From: Ancistrus triradiatus
Lineage: Eukaryota; Chordata; Actinopteri; Siluriformes; Loricariidae
Assembly (NCBI GenBank): GCA_025084515.1
Contig: JAJAGP010000775.1
Coordinates: 233,444 to 297,443, forward strand
Direction of reading: 5' to 3'
DNA length: 64,000 nt
The translations under genes and the position numbers were made by a program. Below the pieces are notes generated by a model. The model made no database searches and was not told the DNA's origin. It worked only from the letters and a program-made list of their open reading frames with translations. Below, in pieces: positions 9,751 to 22,130 of the stretch; within the stretch, counting starts at the first letter, position 1, and each line of letters starts with the position of its first letter.

Positions 9751-10746
9751 AGTCAAGTCAAGTCAAGTCAGATCTATTTATATAGCGCTTTTTACAATGG
9801 AGCATTGTCTCAAAGCAACTTTACAAGTTTAGATTATCTTGGGAGGACCAAGACTCAAAAAGGGACCCAACCTCCTTAGGCGGCGTAGATGATGAATCTA
9901 AGAGCGAAACTAAAGTCATGGAGTCAAAGTTCGAATAAAATGTGAAGTATGCACATCGGCATTAAGTGGCCCGGGTATGGTGGGGCTGGAGTTGATGACG
10001 GAAGCAGCTTAAGTGGAGCTACAGCGGATGAACATCATGTGTGGGGCTGGAACTGCCAGAACACAGCTCGGAGAGAAAACAGAAAATGTAATTAGTTATT
10101 GATTAAGAGCACAGTGTCTATTAACAATCACTGATGCCATGTCAATCACTGATGCCATGTGTAGCATGAGACCCCGGCAGCATTAGCTATAGCAGCATAG
10201 CTAGAAAGAGGAGAACTGGTAGGAAACACAGCCAAGAGGGATCACATGAGACATTGGCAACCCCACGTGAGGAGAAGACAGCAACCCAACGTCTCTGATC
10301 ACCATAAGACTCTTTGACTATGAACCCCCAGCTCTGCCCTTATTCTAAGGCAAAGATGCACGAGTCAAGATCACGAGGACCGAAGCCCAGTTCAGCCAGA
10401 CCGCCCACTCGACACTCCCGGCTAGTGGACAAGGCAGGCAGGCCAGACATGACTCCAGACTCTGGCCCCAGTGACCCAAGCCATGCAACCTGGTCTAAAT
10501 CTAGTCAAAAGCCTGTGTAAATAGGTATGTCTTTAGCCTAGACTTAAAACTTTGGAGAGTGTCTGAGTCTCTCGAACTAAAGTGCGAAGTTTATTCCATA
10601 GTTGGGGGGCCATGTATGAGAAAGCCTTTCCCCCCTAATTCTAGGAACTAAAAGAAGTCCTGTACCCTGCGAACGAAGTAGACGTAAAACTTTAAAGAGT
10701 TCACTCAGATAATGTGGGGCCAGGCCATGTAAGAGCTTTATAAGAG
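9751..10746 (-). mobile_element. LINE 3' fragment (3' UTR and end of ORF2)
   Basis: The minus-strand copy begins with AAGTCAAGTCAAGTC repeats and GCGCTTTTTACAATGGAGC, the complement of the LINE 3' end. It continues through the 3' UTR to the last codons of ORF2 near 10700. It abuts, head to head, the plus-strand copy at 10747. The outer TTGAC tails of both copies face the palindromic element. Confidence 0.85.
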
Positions 10747-13700
10747 CTGCCTCGTTATCACACCAAGCGCACTATCACATCTGCTACTCCAGCTGCGTTT
10801 ATTAAAAACCTACCAGACTTAAAATTTAATACACCTACGGAGATCAGACATCTTGAGTGTGTAAATGAGCAATTAGAATGTGTGCTTTCGCTCAACCCTG
10901 GACACGACTGCCCCTGCTAGGGTCAAACGTATTAGGGAAAAAAGGCTAGCACCATGGTATAATGACCACAGCCGTACCTTAAAGCAAAGAACAGCACGAA
11001 TTTAGAGCGCAAGTGGAGACATAGTAAATTGGAGGTGTTTAAGATTGCTTGGAGGGACAGCATGGCAGAGTATAAGCATGCCCTCACTAAAGCTAAAGCT
11101 GCAAATACTTCTCTTCAGTCATAGAGAAAAATAAGATAATCCAAGATTTCTCTTTAATAATACAGTCTCCAAATTAACAAAAAACCCCACAGAAAGTGAC
11201 TCTCCCATTCTGTGTAATTTTAACAGTAATGATTTCATGACTTTCTTTAATGATAAGATAGAAAACATTAGGCATAAAACTCAATGCTCATCACATCACC
11301 AAATTGTTCAGCAACCTTCCAGATGCAGCACTAGTGAAGACATCTGTTCAATTAGCTGTAAATCAAGATTAGAATCTTTTACCCTAATGACTAATACTGA
11401 ACTATCCGCACTGGTCAGCTCGTCTAAGTCATCAACATGTTTGTTAGATCCAATTCCTACACGTCTACTTAAACAAGTATTACCTAGTGTTATAGAGCTA
11501 GTGTTAGTTATTTTTAAATTCATCCCTTACCATAGGTTATGTGCCCAAATCCTTTAAGTCTGGCTCTGCCGTTATCAAACCACTGATTAAAAAAGCCAAT
11601 CTTGACCCCTTGTGTGATATCTAATTATAGACCAATTTCAAATCTACCGTTTCTGTCCAAAATCTTAGAAAAAAGCTGTCTATCAGCAGCTCTGTAGTTA
11701 CCTCCAAAGGAATGAAATTTATGAAACATTTCAGTCTGGCTTCAGGCCCCATCATAGTACTGAAAACAGCATTACTAGGGTACTAAATGAACCTGTTAAT
11801 GTCCTCAGATAAGGGATGTGTTTCTTTTCCTTGTTCTGTTAGATTTAAGTGCAGCATTTGACACTATAGATCATGATGTTTTACTAAACAGACTAGAAAT
11901 ACTGTAGGTATTAAGGGATCAGCACTTTCTAGGTTTAAATCCTACTTAACTGACCGGTACCAGTTTTGTTCATAAAATAATCTAAGGTCTAAGCTCTCAA
12001 AAGTGAAGTATGGCGTGCCTCAGGGGTCAGTGCTTGGCCCGCTTTTATTCTGTCTGTACATGCTGCCACTAGGCTCAGTTATTCGTAAACATGGCATTAG
12101 TTTCCACTGCTATGCAGATGATACACAGCTGTACATATCAGCCAAACCTAATGACAGCCTTACAATCAACAAATTCGAGGACTGTGTAAAGGAAATAAAA
12201 GATTGGATGTTATTTAATTTTCTCTTACTTAACTCAGATAAAACTGAGGTTCTATTAGTGGGACCCAAGGCTATCTAAATCTAGATGGCTGTCCAGTATT
12301 GCCCAGTCTGTCTGTAAAAAACTTAGGTGTCACATTTGATTCAGATCTCTCCTTTGATGCGCACATTAGCAGCATCACTCGAATTGCTTTCTTTCATTAC
12401 GTAATATCGCTAAACTTAGAAATATCCTCTATTTTAATGATGCAGAAAAACTTTTATAACCTCAAGGTTTTATTACTGTAAGGCCTTACTTTACTGGATG
12501 CTCTAGTAAATCTATAAATAAACTTCAGTTAGTTCAAAAAAACGCAGCTGCCCAAGTGCTAACTTGAAACTAGAAAATTTGATCATATCACTCCTGTTCT
12601 ATCATCACTGCACTGGCATTGATTACAAAATACTTCTTATAACTTTATAAAGCTCTACATGGCCTGGCCCCACATTATTTGAGTGACCTCTTAGAGTTTT
12701 TACAATCCAACTCGTCTACTTCGTTCGCAGGGTGCAGGACTTCTTTTAGTTCCTAGAATTAAAAAAGTCACAGCAGGGGGAAAGGCTTTCTCATACATGG
12801 CCGCCCAACTATGGAATAAACTTCCCACTTGCGTTCGAGATTCAGACCACTCTCCAAAGTTTTAAGTCTAGGCTAAAGACATACTTATTTACACAGGTTT
12901 TTTGACTAGATTTAGACCAGGATGCATGGCTTGGGTCACTGGGGCCGGAGGTCTGGAGTCATGTCTGGCCTGCCTGCCCTTGTCCCGCTAGCCGGGAGTG
13001 TCGATGTGTGGCGGTCTGGCTGAACTGGACTTCGGTCCTCGTGATCTTGACTCATGCATCCTTGCCTTTTAGAATAAGGGCAGAGCTGGGGATTCATAGT
13101 CAAAGAGTCTTATGGTGATCAGAGACGTTGGGTTTGCTGTCTTCTGCCGCTCGTGGGGTTGCCAATGTCTCATGTGATCCCTCTTGGCTGTGTTTCCTAC
13201 CAGTTCTCCCTCTTTCTAGCTTTCTAGCTATGCTGCTATAGCTAATGCTGCCGGGGTCTCATGCTACACTTGGCATCAGTGATTGACATGGCATCAGTGA
13301 CTGTTAATAAACACTGTGCTCTTAATCAATAACTAATTACATTTTCTCTGTTTCTCTCCGAGCTGTGTTCCGGCAGTTCCAGCCCCACACATGATGTTCA
13401 TCTGCTGGAGCTCCACTCAAGCTGCTTCCGTCATCAGCTCTAGCCACATCATACCGGGGCCACTTAATGTCGATGTGCATACTTCACATTTTATTCGAAC
13501 TTTGACTCCATGACTTTAGTTTCGCTCTTAGATTTATCATCTACGCCGCCTAAGGAGGTTGGGTCCCTTTTTGAGTCTTGGTCCTCCCAAGGTTTCTTCC
13601 TAGAACTAGGGAGTTTTCCTTGCCACTGTCGCCCTAAGCTTGCTCAATTTGGGATTGGACGTAGTTATTAGGAGATAATCTAAACTTGTAAAGTTGCTTT

Positions 13701-13760
13701 GAGACAATGCTCCATTGTAAAAAGCGCTATTTAAATAAATCTGACTTGACTTGTCTTGAC
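10747..13760 (+). mobile_element. 5'-truncated L2/CR1-group LINE with full RT and 3' UTR
   Basis: The copy starts in the middle of ORF2 (LPRYHTKRTI region) and carries the reverse transcriptase, C-terminal region, and about 850 bp of 3' UTR. It ends in AAATCTGACTTGACTTG at 13740-13760. It is inserted in the right arm of the palindromic element. Together with 9751-10746 it forms an inverted pair whose 3' ends both point outward, unlike the usual twin-priming product. Confidence 0.85.
10750..12907 (+). pseudogene. LINE ORF2 reverse transcriptase, frameshifted
   Basis: Motifs of a LINE reverse transcriptase appear in order across several frames. They are LLDPIPTRLLKQVLPS (about 11440), PISNLPFLSKILEK (about 11630), DLSAAFDTIDHDVLL (about 11845), YGVPQGSVLGPLLF (about 12008) and the catalytic YADD at 12111-12122. 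These are followed by NSDKTEVLLVGP and, near 12800, the C-terminal WNKLP...SFKSRLK. The longest intact pieces are 11237-11557, 12003-12278 and 12299-12481. Many single-base insertions or losses break it. The intact YADD shows decay has been mainly by indels. In life it would copy the LINE RNA at the nicked target. Confidence 0.8.
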
Positions 13761-14966
13761 TATAAGTCCAGCTCATAACCCAGCAAAGCTGCTGATGCTC
13801 TATTAGTCTGCTGTTACATTTCTGACTGATAAGATTAACATTAAGAGCTTCATCATACAAATTTATAATCATTAATCAAACGGCATCCTAGACTTTCATT
13901 ATAACACCGGGATCTCACTCTGATTTGCTTCAGTAGGTAGAATAGTGTACCTTAGTAAAAGCCTGCCTCATAAGCCCGGCCCATTTTATTTGCTGAATGT
14001 AAATAAACATTATTTTTAATAAATTTAAACTCACTAATCGATATATTTGTGTTTATTGTCTGTATAATAAAGTTATTGGTAATTCTGTTCCTCGACTTCA
14101 ATGACTGAAGGACTTAGCCTCGGGGTGCCTGATAGAATAACACATAACACTAATAGCATAGCTATAACACTGCCAAGAACACGGCAACCGGGAAACAAAG
14201 ACGGGATACTTGCCCTGCTCTGTCGCCATCATTAATTAGGGTACTAAATGATTTATTAGTGTTCCTCAGATAATGGATGTGTTTCTTTTCTTGTTCTGTT
14301 AGATTTAAGTGCAGCATTTGACACTATAGATCACGTTGTTTTACTGAATAGACTAGAAAATACTGTAAGTGTTAAGGAATTTGCACTTTTTTGGTTTAAA
14401 TCCTACATGACCGAGAGGTACCAGTTTGTTCATGTAAAGAATTTACGCTCTAAGCACTCAAAAGTGAAGTATGGCATGCCTCTCTCTGTATTCTCTCTGT
14501 ACATGCTGCCACTAGGCTCAATTATTCTTAAACATGACATTAGTTTCCACTGCTATGCAAATGATACACAGCTGTACTTGTCAGCCAAACCAAAGGACGG
14601 CCTTACAATCATCAAAAATGAGGATTCTGTAAAGGAAATAAAAGACTGGATGTCATTTAATTTTCTCTTACTTAACTCAGATAAAACTTATGGTTTTATT
14701 AGTGGAATCCAAGGCTGTGAAAGACAGGTTGGCTACATCTCTCCTAAATCTAGATGCCTGTTCAATGTTGCCCAGTCCATCTGTAAAAAAACTTAGCTGT
14801 CATACAGTATTTGATTCAGATCTCTACTTTGATGCACACATTAGCAACATCACTAGAAGTGCTTTCTTTCAATTACATAATATTGCTAAACTTAGAAATA
14901 TCCTCTCTCTTAATGATCTGGAGAAACTGGTTCATGCATTTATAGCCTCAAGGTTGAACTAATGTA

Positions 14967-16436
14967 CAGTGGTGATTGAAAGTTTGTGAACCCTTTAGAA
15001 TTTTCTATATTTCTGCATAAATATGACTTAAAACATCATCAGTCCTAAAAGTAGATCAAAGCACCCAGTTAAACAAATGAGACAAAAATATTATACTTGG
15101 TTATTTATTTATAGAGGAAAATGATCCAATATTAGTGAGTGGCAAAAGTATGTGAACCTCTAGGATTAGCAGTTAATTTGAAGGTGAAATCAGAGTCAGG
15201 TGTTTTCAATCAATGGGACGGCAATCAGGTGTGAGTGGACACCCTGTTTTATTTAAAGAACAGGGATCTATCACAGTCTGCTCTTCACAACACATGTTTC
15301 ATGGCAGTGTTCATCAGTGTATCAAAGGAGATTTCTGAGGACCTCAGAAATAGTGTAGTTAATGCTCACCAGGCTGGCAAAGGCTACTAAAGCATCTCTA
15401 AAGCGTTTGGACTTCACCAATCCACAGTCAGACAGATTGTGTACAAATGGCGGAAATTCAAGACCATTGTTACCCACCCCAGGAGTGGTCGACCAACAAA
15501 GATCACTCCAAGAGAAAGGCGTGTAACAGTTGGCGAGGTCACAAAGGACCCCAAGTTAACTTCTAAGCAACTGAAGGCCTCTCTCACATTGGCTAATGTT
15601 AATGTTCATGAGTCCACCATAAGAAAACCACTGAACAACAATGATGTGCATGGCAAGGTTGCAAGGAGAAAACCACTGCTCTCCAAAAAGAACATAGCTG
15701 CTCGTCTGCAGTTTGCTAAAGATTGCTAAAGAATGTTTTGTGGACAGATGAAACCAAAATAGAACTTTTTGGTTTAAAAGAAAAGCATTATGTTTGGAGA
15801 AAGGAAAACACTGCATTTCAGCAAAAGAAACTTATCCCATCTGTGAAACGTGGTGGCAGTATCACGGTTTGGGCATCTGGGCCAGGAAGGCTTACCATGT
15901 GTATTGTTGTCATGCAGCAAAACAACGACCCTAAGCACACAAGTTGTTCTACCAAAGATTGGTTAAAGAAGAATAAAGTTCATGTTCTGGAATGGCCAAG
16001 TCAAAGTCCTGACCTTAATCCAATCAAAATGTTGCGGAAGGACCAGAAGCGAGCAGTTAATATGAGGAAACCCACCAACATCCCAGAGTTGAAGCTGTTC
16101 TGTATAGAGGAATGGGCTAAAATTCCTCCAAGCTGGTGTGCAGGACTGATCAACAGTTACAGGAAACGTTTAGTTGCAGTTATTGCTGCACATGTGGGTG
16201 ACACCAGATACTGAAAGCAAAGGTTCACATAGTTTTCCCACTCACTTATATGTAATATTGGATCATTTTCCTCAATAAATAATTGACCAGGTATAATATT
16301 TTTGTCTCATTTGTTTAACTAGTTTCTCTTTATACTTTTAGGACTTTTGTGAAAATCTGATGATCTTTTAGGTCATATTTATTCAGACATTCTAAAAAAA
16401 AATTCCAAAGGGTTCACAAATTTTCAAGCACCACTG
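14967..16436 (+). mobile_element. Tc1-like transposon, family with GTGAACCCTTTAG ends
   Basis: The left end reads CAGTGGTGATTGAAAGTTTG and the right end ...CAAGCACCACTG, as inverted repeats of about 200 bp. The target TA is intact at 14965-14966 and has mutated to CA at 16437-16438. The host LINE reads on across the insertion. Related pieces occur at 33855-34028, 34042-35319 and 58808-59043. Confidence 0.9.
15300..16214 (+). pseudogene. Tc1 transposase, decayed
   Basis: The frame shows the helix-turn-helix region (LHQSTVRQIVYKWRK, with a stop upstream of it at about 15388), a GRPTKITPRE basic linker (a GRPR-like box) and the first Asp in VLWTDETKIELFG near 15740. The second Asp is in NNDPKHTS near 15930. 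The third catalytic residue is lost: the expected NPIExLW reads NPIKMLR, a Glu-to-Lys change. About 30 residues between the first and second Asp are also missing (the frame jumps from WASGPGRL to VVMQQ), and a shift at about 15725 splits the ORF. It cannot be active. Confidence 0.85.
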
Positions 16437-16530
16437 CAATGCTTTACTTACTGGATGCTCTAGTGAATCTATAAATAAACTTCTCAGTCCTGTAAATCTC
16501 AGTCCTGTTCTATCATCCTTACACTGGTTA

Positions 16531-17925
16531 AGTCAAGTCAAGTCAGATTTATTTATATAGCGCTTTTCATAATGGAGCATTGTCTCAAAGCAACTTTACA
16601 ATTTAAGATTATCTCCTAATATCTATGTCAAATCCCAATTCGAACAAACCTGGGGTGGCAAAGAAAAACTCCCTAAATGTTATGAGGAAGAAACCTTGGG
16701 AGGATCAAGACTCAAAAAGGGTCCCAACCTCCTTGGGCAGTGTAGATGATAAATCTAAGAATGAAAGTCATTTATCTAAACTAATAAGTATTGGAGTGAT
16801 AGTTCAAATAAAATGTAAAATATAAACACTGGCATTAAGTAGTCCGATACACAGAGTTACTCCAGGATCCTGAGTCTAAGCTGGAAAGTCCCCAGCCAAC
16901 CGGAGGAGGGAGAGAGCCACCGCCCCCCAGTGCAACCCAGGCATGGTGGGACCAGTGATGATGAAGGAAACAGCCTGAGAAAAGCCGAAGCCGATGAACA
17001 TCATATGTGCCCGGAACCGGCACAGGAACATAGCTCGGACAGAAAACAGAAAATGTAATTAGTTATTGATTAAGAGCACAGTGTCTATTAACAATCACTG
17101 ATGCCATGTGTAACATGAGACCCCGGCAGCATTAGCTATAGCAGCATAGCTAGAAAGAGCAGAACCAGATGGTAACACAGCCAATAGGGTTCACATGAGA
17201 CATCGGCAACCCCATGGGAGGCAGAAGACAGCAACCCAACGTCTCTGATCACCATAAGACTCTTTGACTATGAACCCCCAGCTCTGCCCTGAGTATAAGG
17301 CAAGGATGCACAAGTCAAGCAGGCAGGCCAGCCATGACTCCAGACTCCGGCCCCAGCGACTCAAGCTATGCATCCCGGTCTAAGTCTAACCAAAAACCTG
17401 TAGTCTTTAGCCTAGACCTAAAAAATTGGAGAGTGTCTGAGCCTCAAACTAAAGTGGGAAGTTTATTCCATAGTTAAGGGGCCATATATGAGAAAGCCTT
17501 TCCCCCTACTCTGACTTTTGTAATTCTAGGAACTGAAAGAAGTCCTGCACCCTGCCAATGAAGTAGACAAGCTAGATTGTAAGACTCTAAGACTTCACTC
17601 AGATAATGTGGGGCCATCACATGTAGAGCTTTATAAGTTATAAGAATTATTTTGTAATCAATGTGGAATTTAAGTGGTAACCAGTGTAGTGATGATAGAA
17701 CAGGAGTGATATGATCAAATTTTCTAGTTTGAGTTAGCACTCAAGCAGTTGCATTCTGAACGAATTGAAGTTTATTTATAGATTTACTAGACCATCCAGT
17801 AAGTAAAGCATTACAGTAATCCAATACAGTAATTCAGAAATACTGAACAGCCAGCTAGATTTATGATAGATGTAGCCAACCTGTCTCTCGCAGCCTTGGG
17901 TCCCACTAATAGAACCTCAGTTTTA
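16531..17925 (-). mobile_element. LINE 3' fragment, minus strand
   Basis: The fragment begins with AGTCAAGTCAAGTCAG and GCGCTTTTCATAATGGAGC, and carries the 3' UTR. The 88-codon frame 17740-17474 encodes the ORF2 C-terminus (HITPVLSSLHWLPLKF, GKAFSYMAP). It inserted into the LINE fragment ending at 16530 and is cut at its other end by the Tc1-like element at 17926, whose left TA is 17924-17925. Confidence 0.85.
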
Positions 17926-19409
17926 CAGTCGTATGAAAAAGTTTGGACACCCCTGATAATTTTCATGATTTTTCTTTATAAATCATTGGTTGTCCAGCTC
18001 AGCAATTTCAGGTAAATATATCATATAGCAGATGAACACGGTGATATTCGAGAAGTGAAATTAAGTTTATAGGTTTTACAGAAAGTGTGCAGTAATTATT
18101 CAAACAAAATTAGGCAGGTGCATAAATTTGGGCACCCTTGTCATTTGAATACCTTTAGCACTAATTATTAGAAAACAAAATTTGTTTTGTAAGCTCATTG
18201 ACCCTTGATCTACATACACAAGTGAATCCAACTATGAGAAAGTGTTAAGGTGGCCAATTGGAAGTTTTTTCTCTCTTTTGCATCTTCTCTGAAGAGTGGC
18301 AACATGGGAGCCTCAAAACAACTCTCAAATGGCCTGAAAACAAAGGTTGTTCAACATCATGGTTCAGGGAAAGGGAAAAGCTCTCTCAGAGATTTCAGCT
18401 GTCAGTTTCCACTGTGAGGAACATAGTGAGGCAATGGAAGACCACAGGCACAGTTCTAGTTAAGGAACTCCCGAAGTGCAGACCAAGAAAAATCTCAGAT
18501 AGGCAGAGGCGAAGGATGGTGAGAACAGTCATAGTCAAGCCACAGACCACCTCCAAAGACCTACAACCTCATCTTGCTGCAGATTGGTGTCACTGTTCAT
18601 CGTTCCAACTATACAGCGCACTTGCACAAGGAGAGGCTGTATGGGAGAGTAATGCAGAAGAAGCCTTTTCTGCAGACACGCCACAAACAGAGTCCTTTGA
18701 GGTGTGCTACAGCACATTTGGACAATCCAGCTTCATTTTGGAATAAAGTGCTGTGTACTGATGAAACTAAAATTGAGTTATTTGGACATAACAAGGAGCG
18801 GAAAAAGAACACAGCATCCCAAGACAAACACTTGCTACCCACAGTAAAATTTGTGGCGGTTCCATCATGCTGTGGGACTGTGTGGCCAGTGCAGGTACTA
18901 GGAATCTTGTTAAAGTTGAGGGTCGCATGGATTCCAGTTAATATCTCCAGATTCTTGAGAACAATGTTCAAGAATCAGTGACAAAGTTGCACCGAGGCCA
19001 ACGACCCCCAAACCCTGCTCAAAATCTACTAAGGCATTCATGCAGAGGAACCAGTACAACGTTCTGGAATGGCCATCTCAGTCCCCCAGACATGAGTATT
19101 ACTGAAAATGTGGGCTGTCCATGCTCGGAAACCATCAAACCTGACTGAACTGGAGATGTTTCTAAAGAAGAATGGTCCAAAGCACCTTCAACCAGAATCC
19201 AGACTGGAAGCTGTAGGAAGCGTTTAGCGGCTGTTATTTCTACAAAAGGAGGGATCTACTAAATTTGATGTAATTTTTCTGTTGGGGTGCCCAAATTTAT
19301 GCACCTGCCTAATTTTGTTTGAATAATTACTGCACACTTTCTGTAAATCCTGTAAACTTCATTTCACTTCTCAAATATCACTGTGTTCATCTGCTATATG
19401 ATATATTTA
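17926..19409 (+). mobile_element. Tc1-like transposon, family with TTTGGACACCCC ends, right end truncated
   Basis: The left end CAGTCGTATGAAAAAGTTTG follows a TA. A subterminal block (GCAGTAATTATTCAAACAAA, 18090-18118) recurs inverted at 19305-19340. The right end stops at about 19409, roughly 100 bp short of the expected terminal repeat, and is replaced by a LINE tail fragment. The element is non-mobile as it stands. Confidence 0.85.
18300..19265 (+). pseudogene. Tc1 transposase, frameshifted
   Basis: The N-terminal frame (from about 18300) has an HTH (FQLSVSTVRNIVRQWK) and CRPRKISDR linker. At about 18575 the reading shifts to a second frame with HLHKERLYGRV, then the first Asp in VLCTDETKIELFG near 18760. 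The remainder is degenerate: a second-Asp remnant lies near 19000, and TENVG near 19105 retains the Glu. Several shifts and a truncated right terminal repeat mean it is dead. Confidence 0.8.
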
Positions 19410-19510
19410 ATGTAGGATGTGGTAGATAATAGAAGATAATCTAAAACTGTAAAGTTGCTTTGAGACAATGCTCCATTTGTAACAAGCGCTACAGAACTAA
19501 ATCATACAAC
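19410..19510 (+). mobile_element. LINE 3' tail scrap
   Basis: AAGTTGCTTTGAGACAATG and an AAGCGCTACAGAAC variant mark a diverged LINE 3' end abutting the truncated Tc1 copy. Confidence 0.6.
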
Positions 19511-20530
19511 AATACACAAAATTCCTGAATCAATATTTTTGTCCTTCTATGCCGAGCGCAGTGTTTTGAATTTTTTTATGTAGTGTACAATAACTGCTGT
19601 CTTGTGTTTATTCACTGACTGACTTAGATTTAAGTGCAGCATTGTGTGTGTCATCTGACAGCAGATTTTGGTTTTATGCAAATATAATTTTGAATCATTT
19701 TTTTGATTTTGAGAGACGAGTCAAAGGTTTTGTGAATGTAGCTTGAAATTTGCGTTTTGTGTTCACTGATTTGAGAAAACGAGACGAAATTTCAGGAAAG
19801 GTGTTTTGTCAATTCAGGAAAAAAAACCTATAATAGAACATTAAAACGGTCTGGCCACAAGATGTCAGTGTGTGTCTGTGATGTTTCAAGCAGTTTGAAC
19901 CAACAGACCTTTATCAAAACATTTTAAATGGCTTTGATTTCAAAATCCATTAATATCATTAGTAGTTACCATTTTATAATTGCTATAATTAAGTAACTGT
20001 ATTGTAGTTAATAGCAAAATGCACTCTGAGTCCAAGATTTGCATTTTGCTGTCATTTCTCTGATTGAAGAAATTTTGTCCACTATTACTGGCATTTTACA
20101 AATTAGAATAAGTAAGCAAAACATATACATTTATGCAATATGCAACTTCCACTGTTCAGAGGTTAATGCACTGGAGGTTTTAGATGCCAATATTTCTGAC
20201 TGTAAAAGTTCATGTCAGACTATGCAAAAAGGCCACATACAAATTCAGATAGTGAACAAAAGAGCTTAAGAGCAACTATGGGTCCTTTGCACGCAATACG
20301 CAATAAGACAGATCAACCACTTCCATTAATTTATTCCTGCACGTGTCATCGCACAAGCAGGGAACACAGCAGGGTAGCGCTGCGCTAAAAAAATCACTGC
20401 TAGTCACTACTGTGACTGAGCTGCACCAGTATTTCCCAAAATTTTCTATTTCTCACACCATCTGTACTAGCAAAGTCAGTAAAGACAAAAGGCTGATTCA
20501 ACACGGATGCAATACTGAGTTGCAGGGGTG
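19511..20530. other. No gene recognised
   Basis: AT-rich sequence with only short frames (for example 20039-20269), none with a recognisable domain. It may be ordinary intergenic DNA or old repeat. Confidence 0.4.
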
Positions 20531-20531
20531 A

Positions 20532-20712
<181 letters not shown>

Positions 20713-20714
<2 letters not shown>

Positions 20715-21629
20715 GACAATTATTATTTAAATAAATGCTTTTTATACTAAATTTTATCTGTGAATGCTTTCATAAATCTGATTATGCCTAAAAATAATAA
20801 ATAACATAATAATAAATATTTATTAGACAGATTTATATATGTGAAAGTTTTAACAAATCAGATTATGCCTAAAAGTAATAAATAATATCATTACAACAAT
20901 TTATTAGACAAAGTTATATCTGTGAAAGCTTTCACAAATCAGAAAATGTCTACACATAATACACAGTATGTACATAACTGCTTATTAGACAGAATTTTAT
21001 CTGTGATAGTTTTCAGAACTGATGGAGGGTAACTTTAACCTGTGTTGATTCTCTATATTTTCACTTTTTGAAGTTATACGGCCTGCTTGGACGGTTTTAA
21101 AGCGAGTTACATTAAAGGCTTAATTATTTCGCGTGTTGTCATTTTCCGTACTCACGGTTTATACGAGCCACGTACAGAGAGAATTAAGACTGTGAAAGGT
21201 TTTACAAATCAGCCTGGTCACTTTACTGCAGGTGTCAGTAATCTAATGGTCACCTTCAGAAGTTAGAAGCATTTGAAAATAAAGCCCTAAAATGTAATTC
21301 CGAATGATTTCGGTTTAGATGATGACGTCACCTGAATTCACAAATCAGGACGAGCCAAATGTAGCATTAATCACAGTATAAAGTGACTTCATCACGGAAT
21401 GGGAGACGAAAAAAGCTCCGAATCGCAAGCGCAAGCCAAGTTTACTGCGGTTCCCACTCTTTTTTATAGTTGCAAAGTCTTTTTTTCTTTACAGGTTCAC
21501 TGCTCATTTTGACAGCACAAGGCTCCGCTCACAGCACACACACACACAGGTCTGTCACTAACGTAGCTACTACACCCGGCAGTTTGTATCAGTTTTGGCG
21601 CATTATTGGCCAATGAGGCTGTGACTGGA
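20713..21629. other. No gene recognised; short internal repeats
   Basis: Variants of an approximately 90-bp motif (TAT..GTGAAAG.TTT.ACAAATCAGA.TATG) recur at about 20755, 20835, 20920 and 21190, so part of this is a decayed tandem repeat. No coding signal was found. Confidence 0.5.
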
Positions 21630-21719
21630 ATCCGGGACTGGAGCTGTCCCGGCCGGGACAAATCAAAATTGCCCATAAATCAGGATGTCCCGGACAATAC
21701 GGGACGGTTGGCAACCCTA
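21630..21719. mobile_element. Possible DNA-transposon end
   Basis: The block ends GGGACGGTTGGCAACCCTA, a terminal sequence I associate with non-autonomous hAT-type repeats, and holds internal GTCCCGG inverted motifs. The other end was not found. Confidence 0.35.
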
Positions 21720-21794
21720 ATTCAATCATACAACACCTTTGTGCTTCAGTACAGGACTGGATGCAATGAAACAACCAAGTCTGTGGCAATAGAA

Positions 21795-22130
21795 ACAGAC
21801 TTACAGACTCACAAACTCAGACATGGGGCGCAGGATAAGGGGATTAACACTGGTGCTTTATTTCTACAAAAAACGACCTGAGATGAGATATAGAGAGAGA
21901 CACGGAAGAGACAGAGTGAGGTGTGGCAGCCGAGGAGGATCTACTGGTCTAGGCAGATCAGGTCCCGACACGGCAGATCACTAGCTAGCGAGAGCCGTGA
22001 TGGGACACGGAGAATCAAAGTAGGAGGTGAAGTGAGTGACAAAACAAGAAAAACCAGTCCAGGTAGAGAAAGGAGGGGCTGTGATGGAACACACCAAACC
22101 AGGGCTTAAAGCACACTTACTGTGACTGAA
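21795..22130 (-). repeat. LTR-like repeat, copy 1
   Basis: On the minus strand the block carries an AATAAAGCACCAGTGTTAATC poly(A)-type signal and a GC-rich upstream part. Diverged copies occur at 23600-23715, 24121-24335 and 25250-25575. The shared motifs include GGGATTAACACTGGTGCTTT and CAAACCA.GGCTTAAAGCAC. It is probably LTR-derived; no internal coding region is linked. Confidence 0.5.

Larger units (their letters stand above)
8310..14135. mobile_element. Large palindromic (long inverted repeat) element, interrupted by LINEs
   Basis: The left arm (about 8310-9230) is matched by its reverse complement in the right arm, which is split into about 9260-9750 and 13761-14135. Examples are 8682-8830 versus 9597-9745 (GATAACATACC... 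against ...GGGTATGTTATC), 9197-9245 versus 9310-9360 around a loop near 9255-9300, and 8340-8700 versus 13761-14105. Removing the LINE pair at 9751-13760 rejoins the right arm within a few bases (CTGTTA / TAAGTCC). The rebuilt element is roughly 1.8 kb with no coding frame. It resembles foldback or MITE-type DNA transposons, but I cannot assign a superfamily. Confidence 0.7.
14234..16530 (+). mobile_element. LINE RT fragment invaded by a Tc1 element
   Basis: The fragment runs from GGTACTAAATGATTTATTAG (RT domain) to 14966 and resumes at 16437-16530 after the Tc1 copy. The catalytic box is YAND instead of YADD (near 14560), so this copy is inactive even apart from the interruption. The 129-codon frame at 14407-14796 is its longest open piece. 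Confidence 0.8.

Noticed and set aside
10314..10520. 68-codon frame repeated at 56763-56969
   Set aside because: Antisense of the LINE 3' UTR; recurs only because the LINE recurs.
13606..13872. Minus-strand frame with SQIYLNSAFYNGALSQSNF, recurring at 40545, 43593 and 55982
   Set aside because: It is the antisense of the LINE 3' tail, not a protein family.
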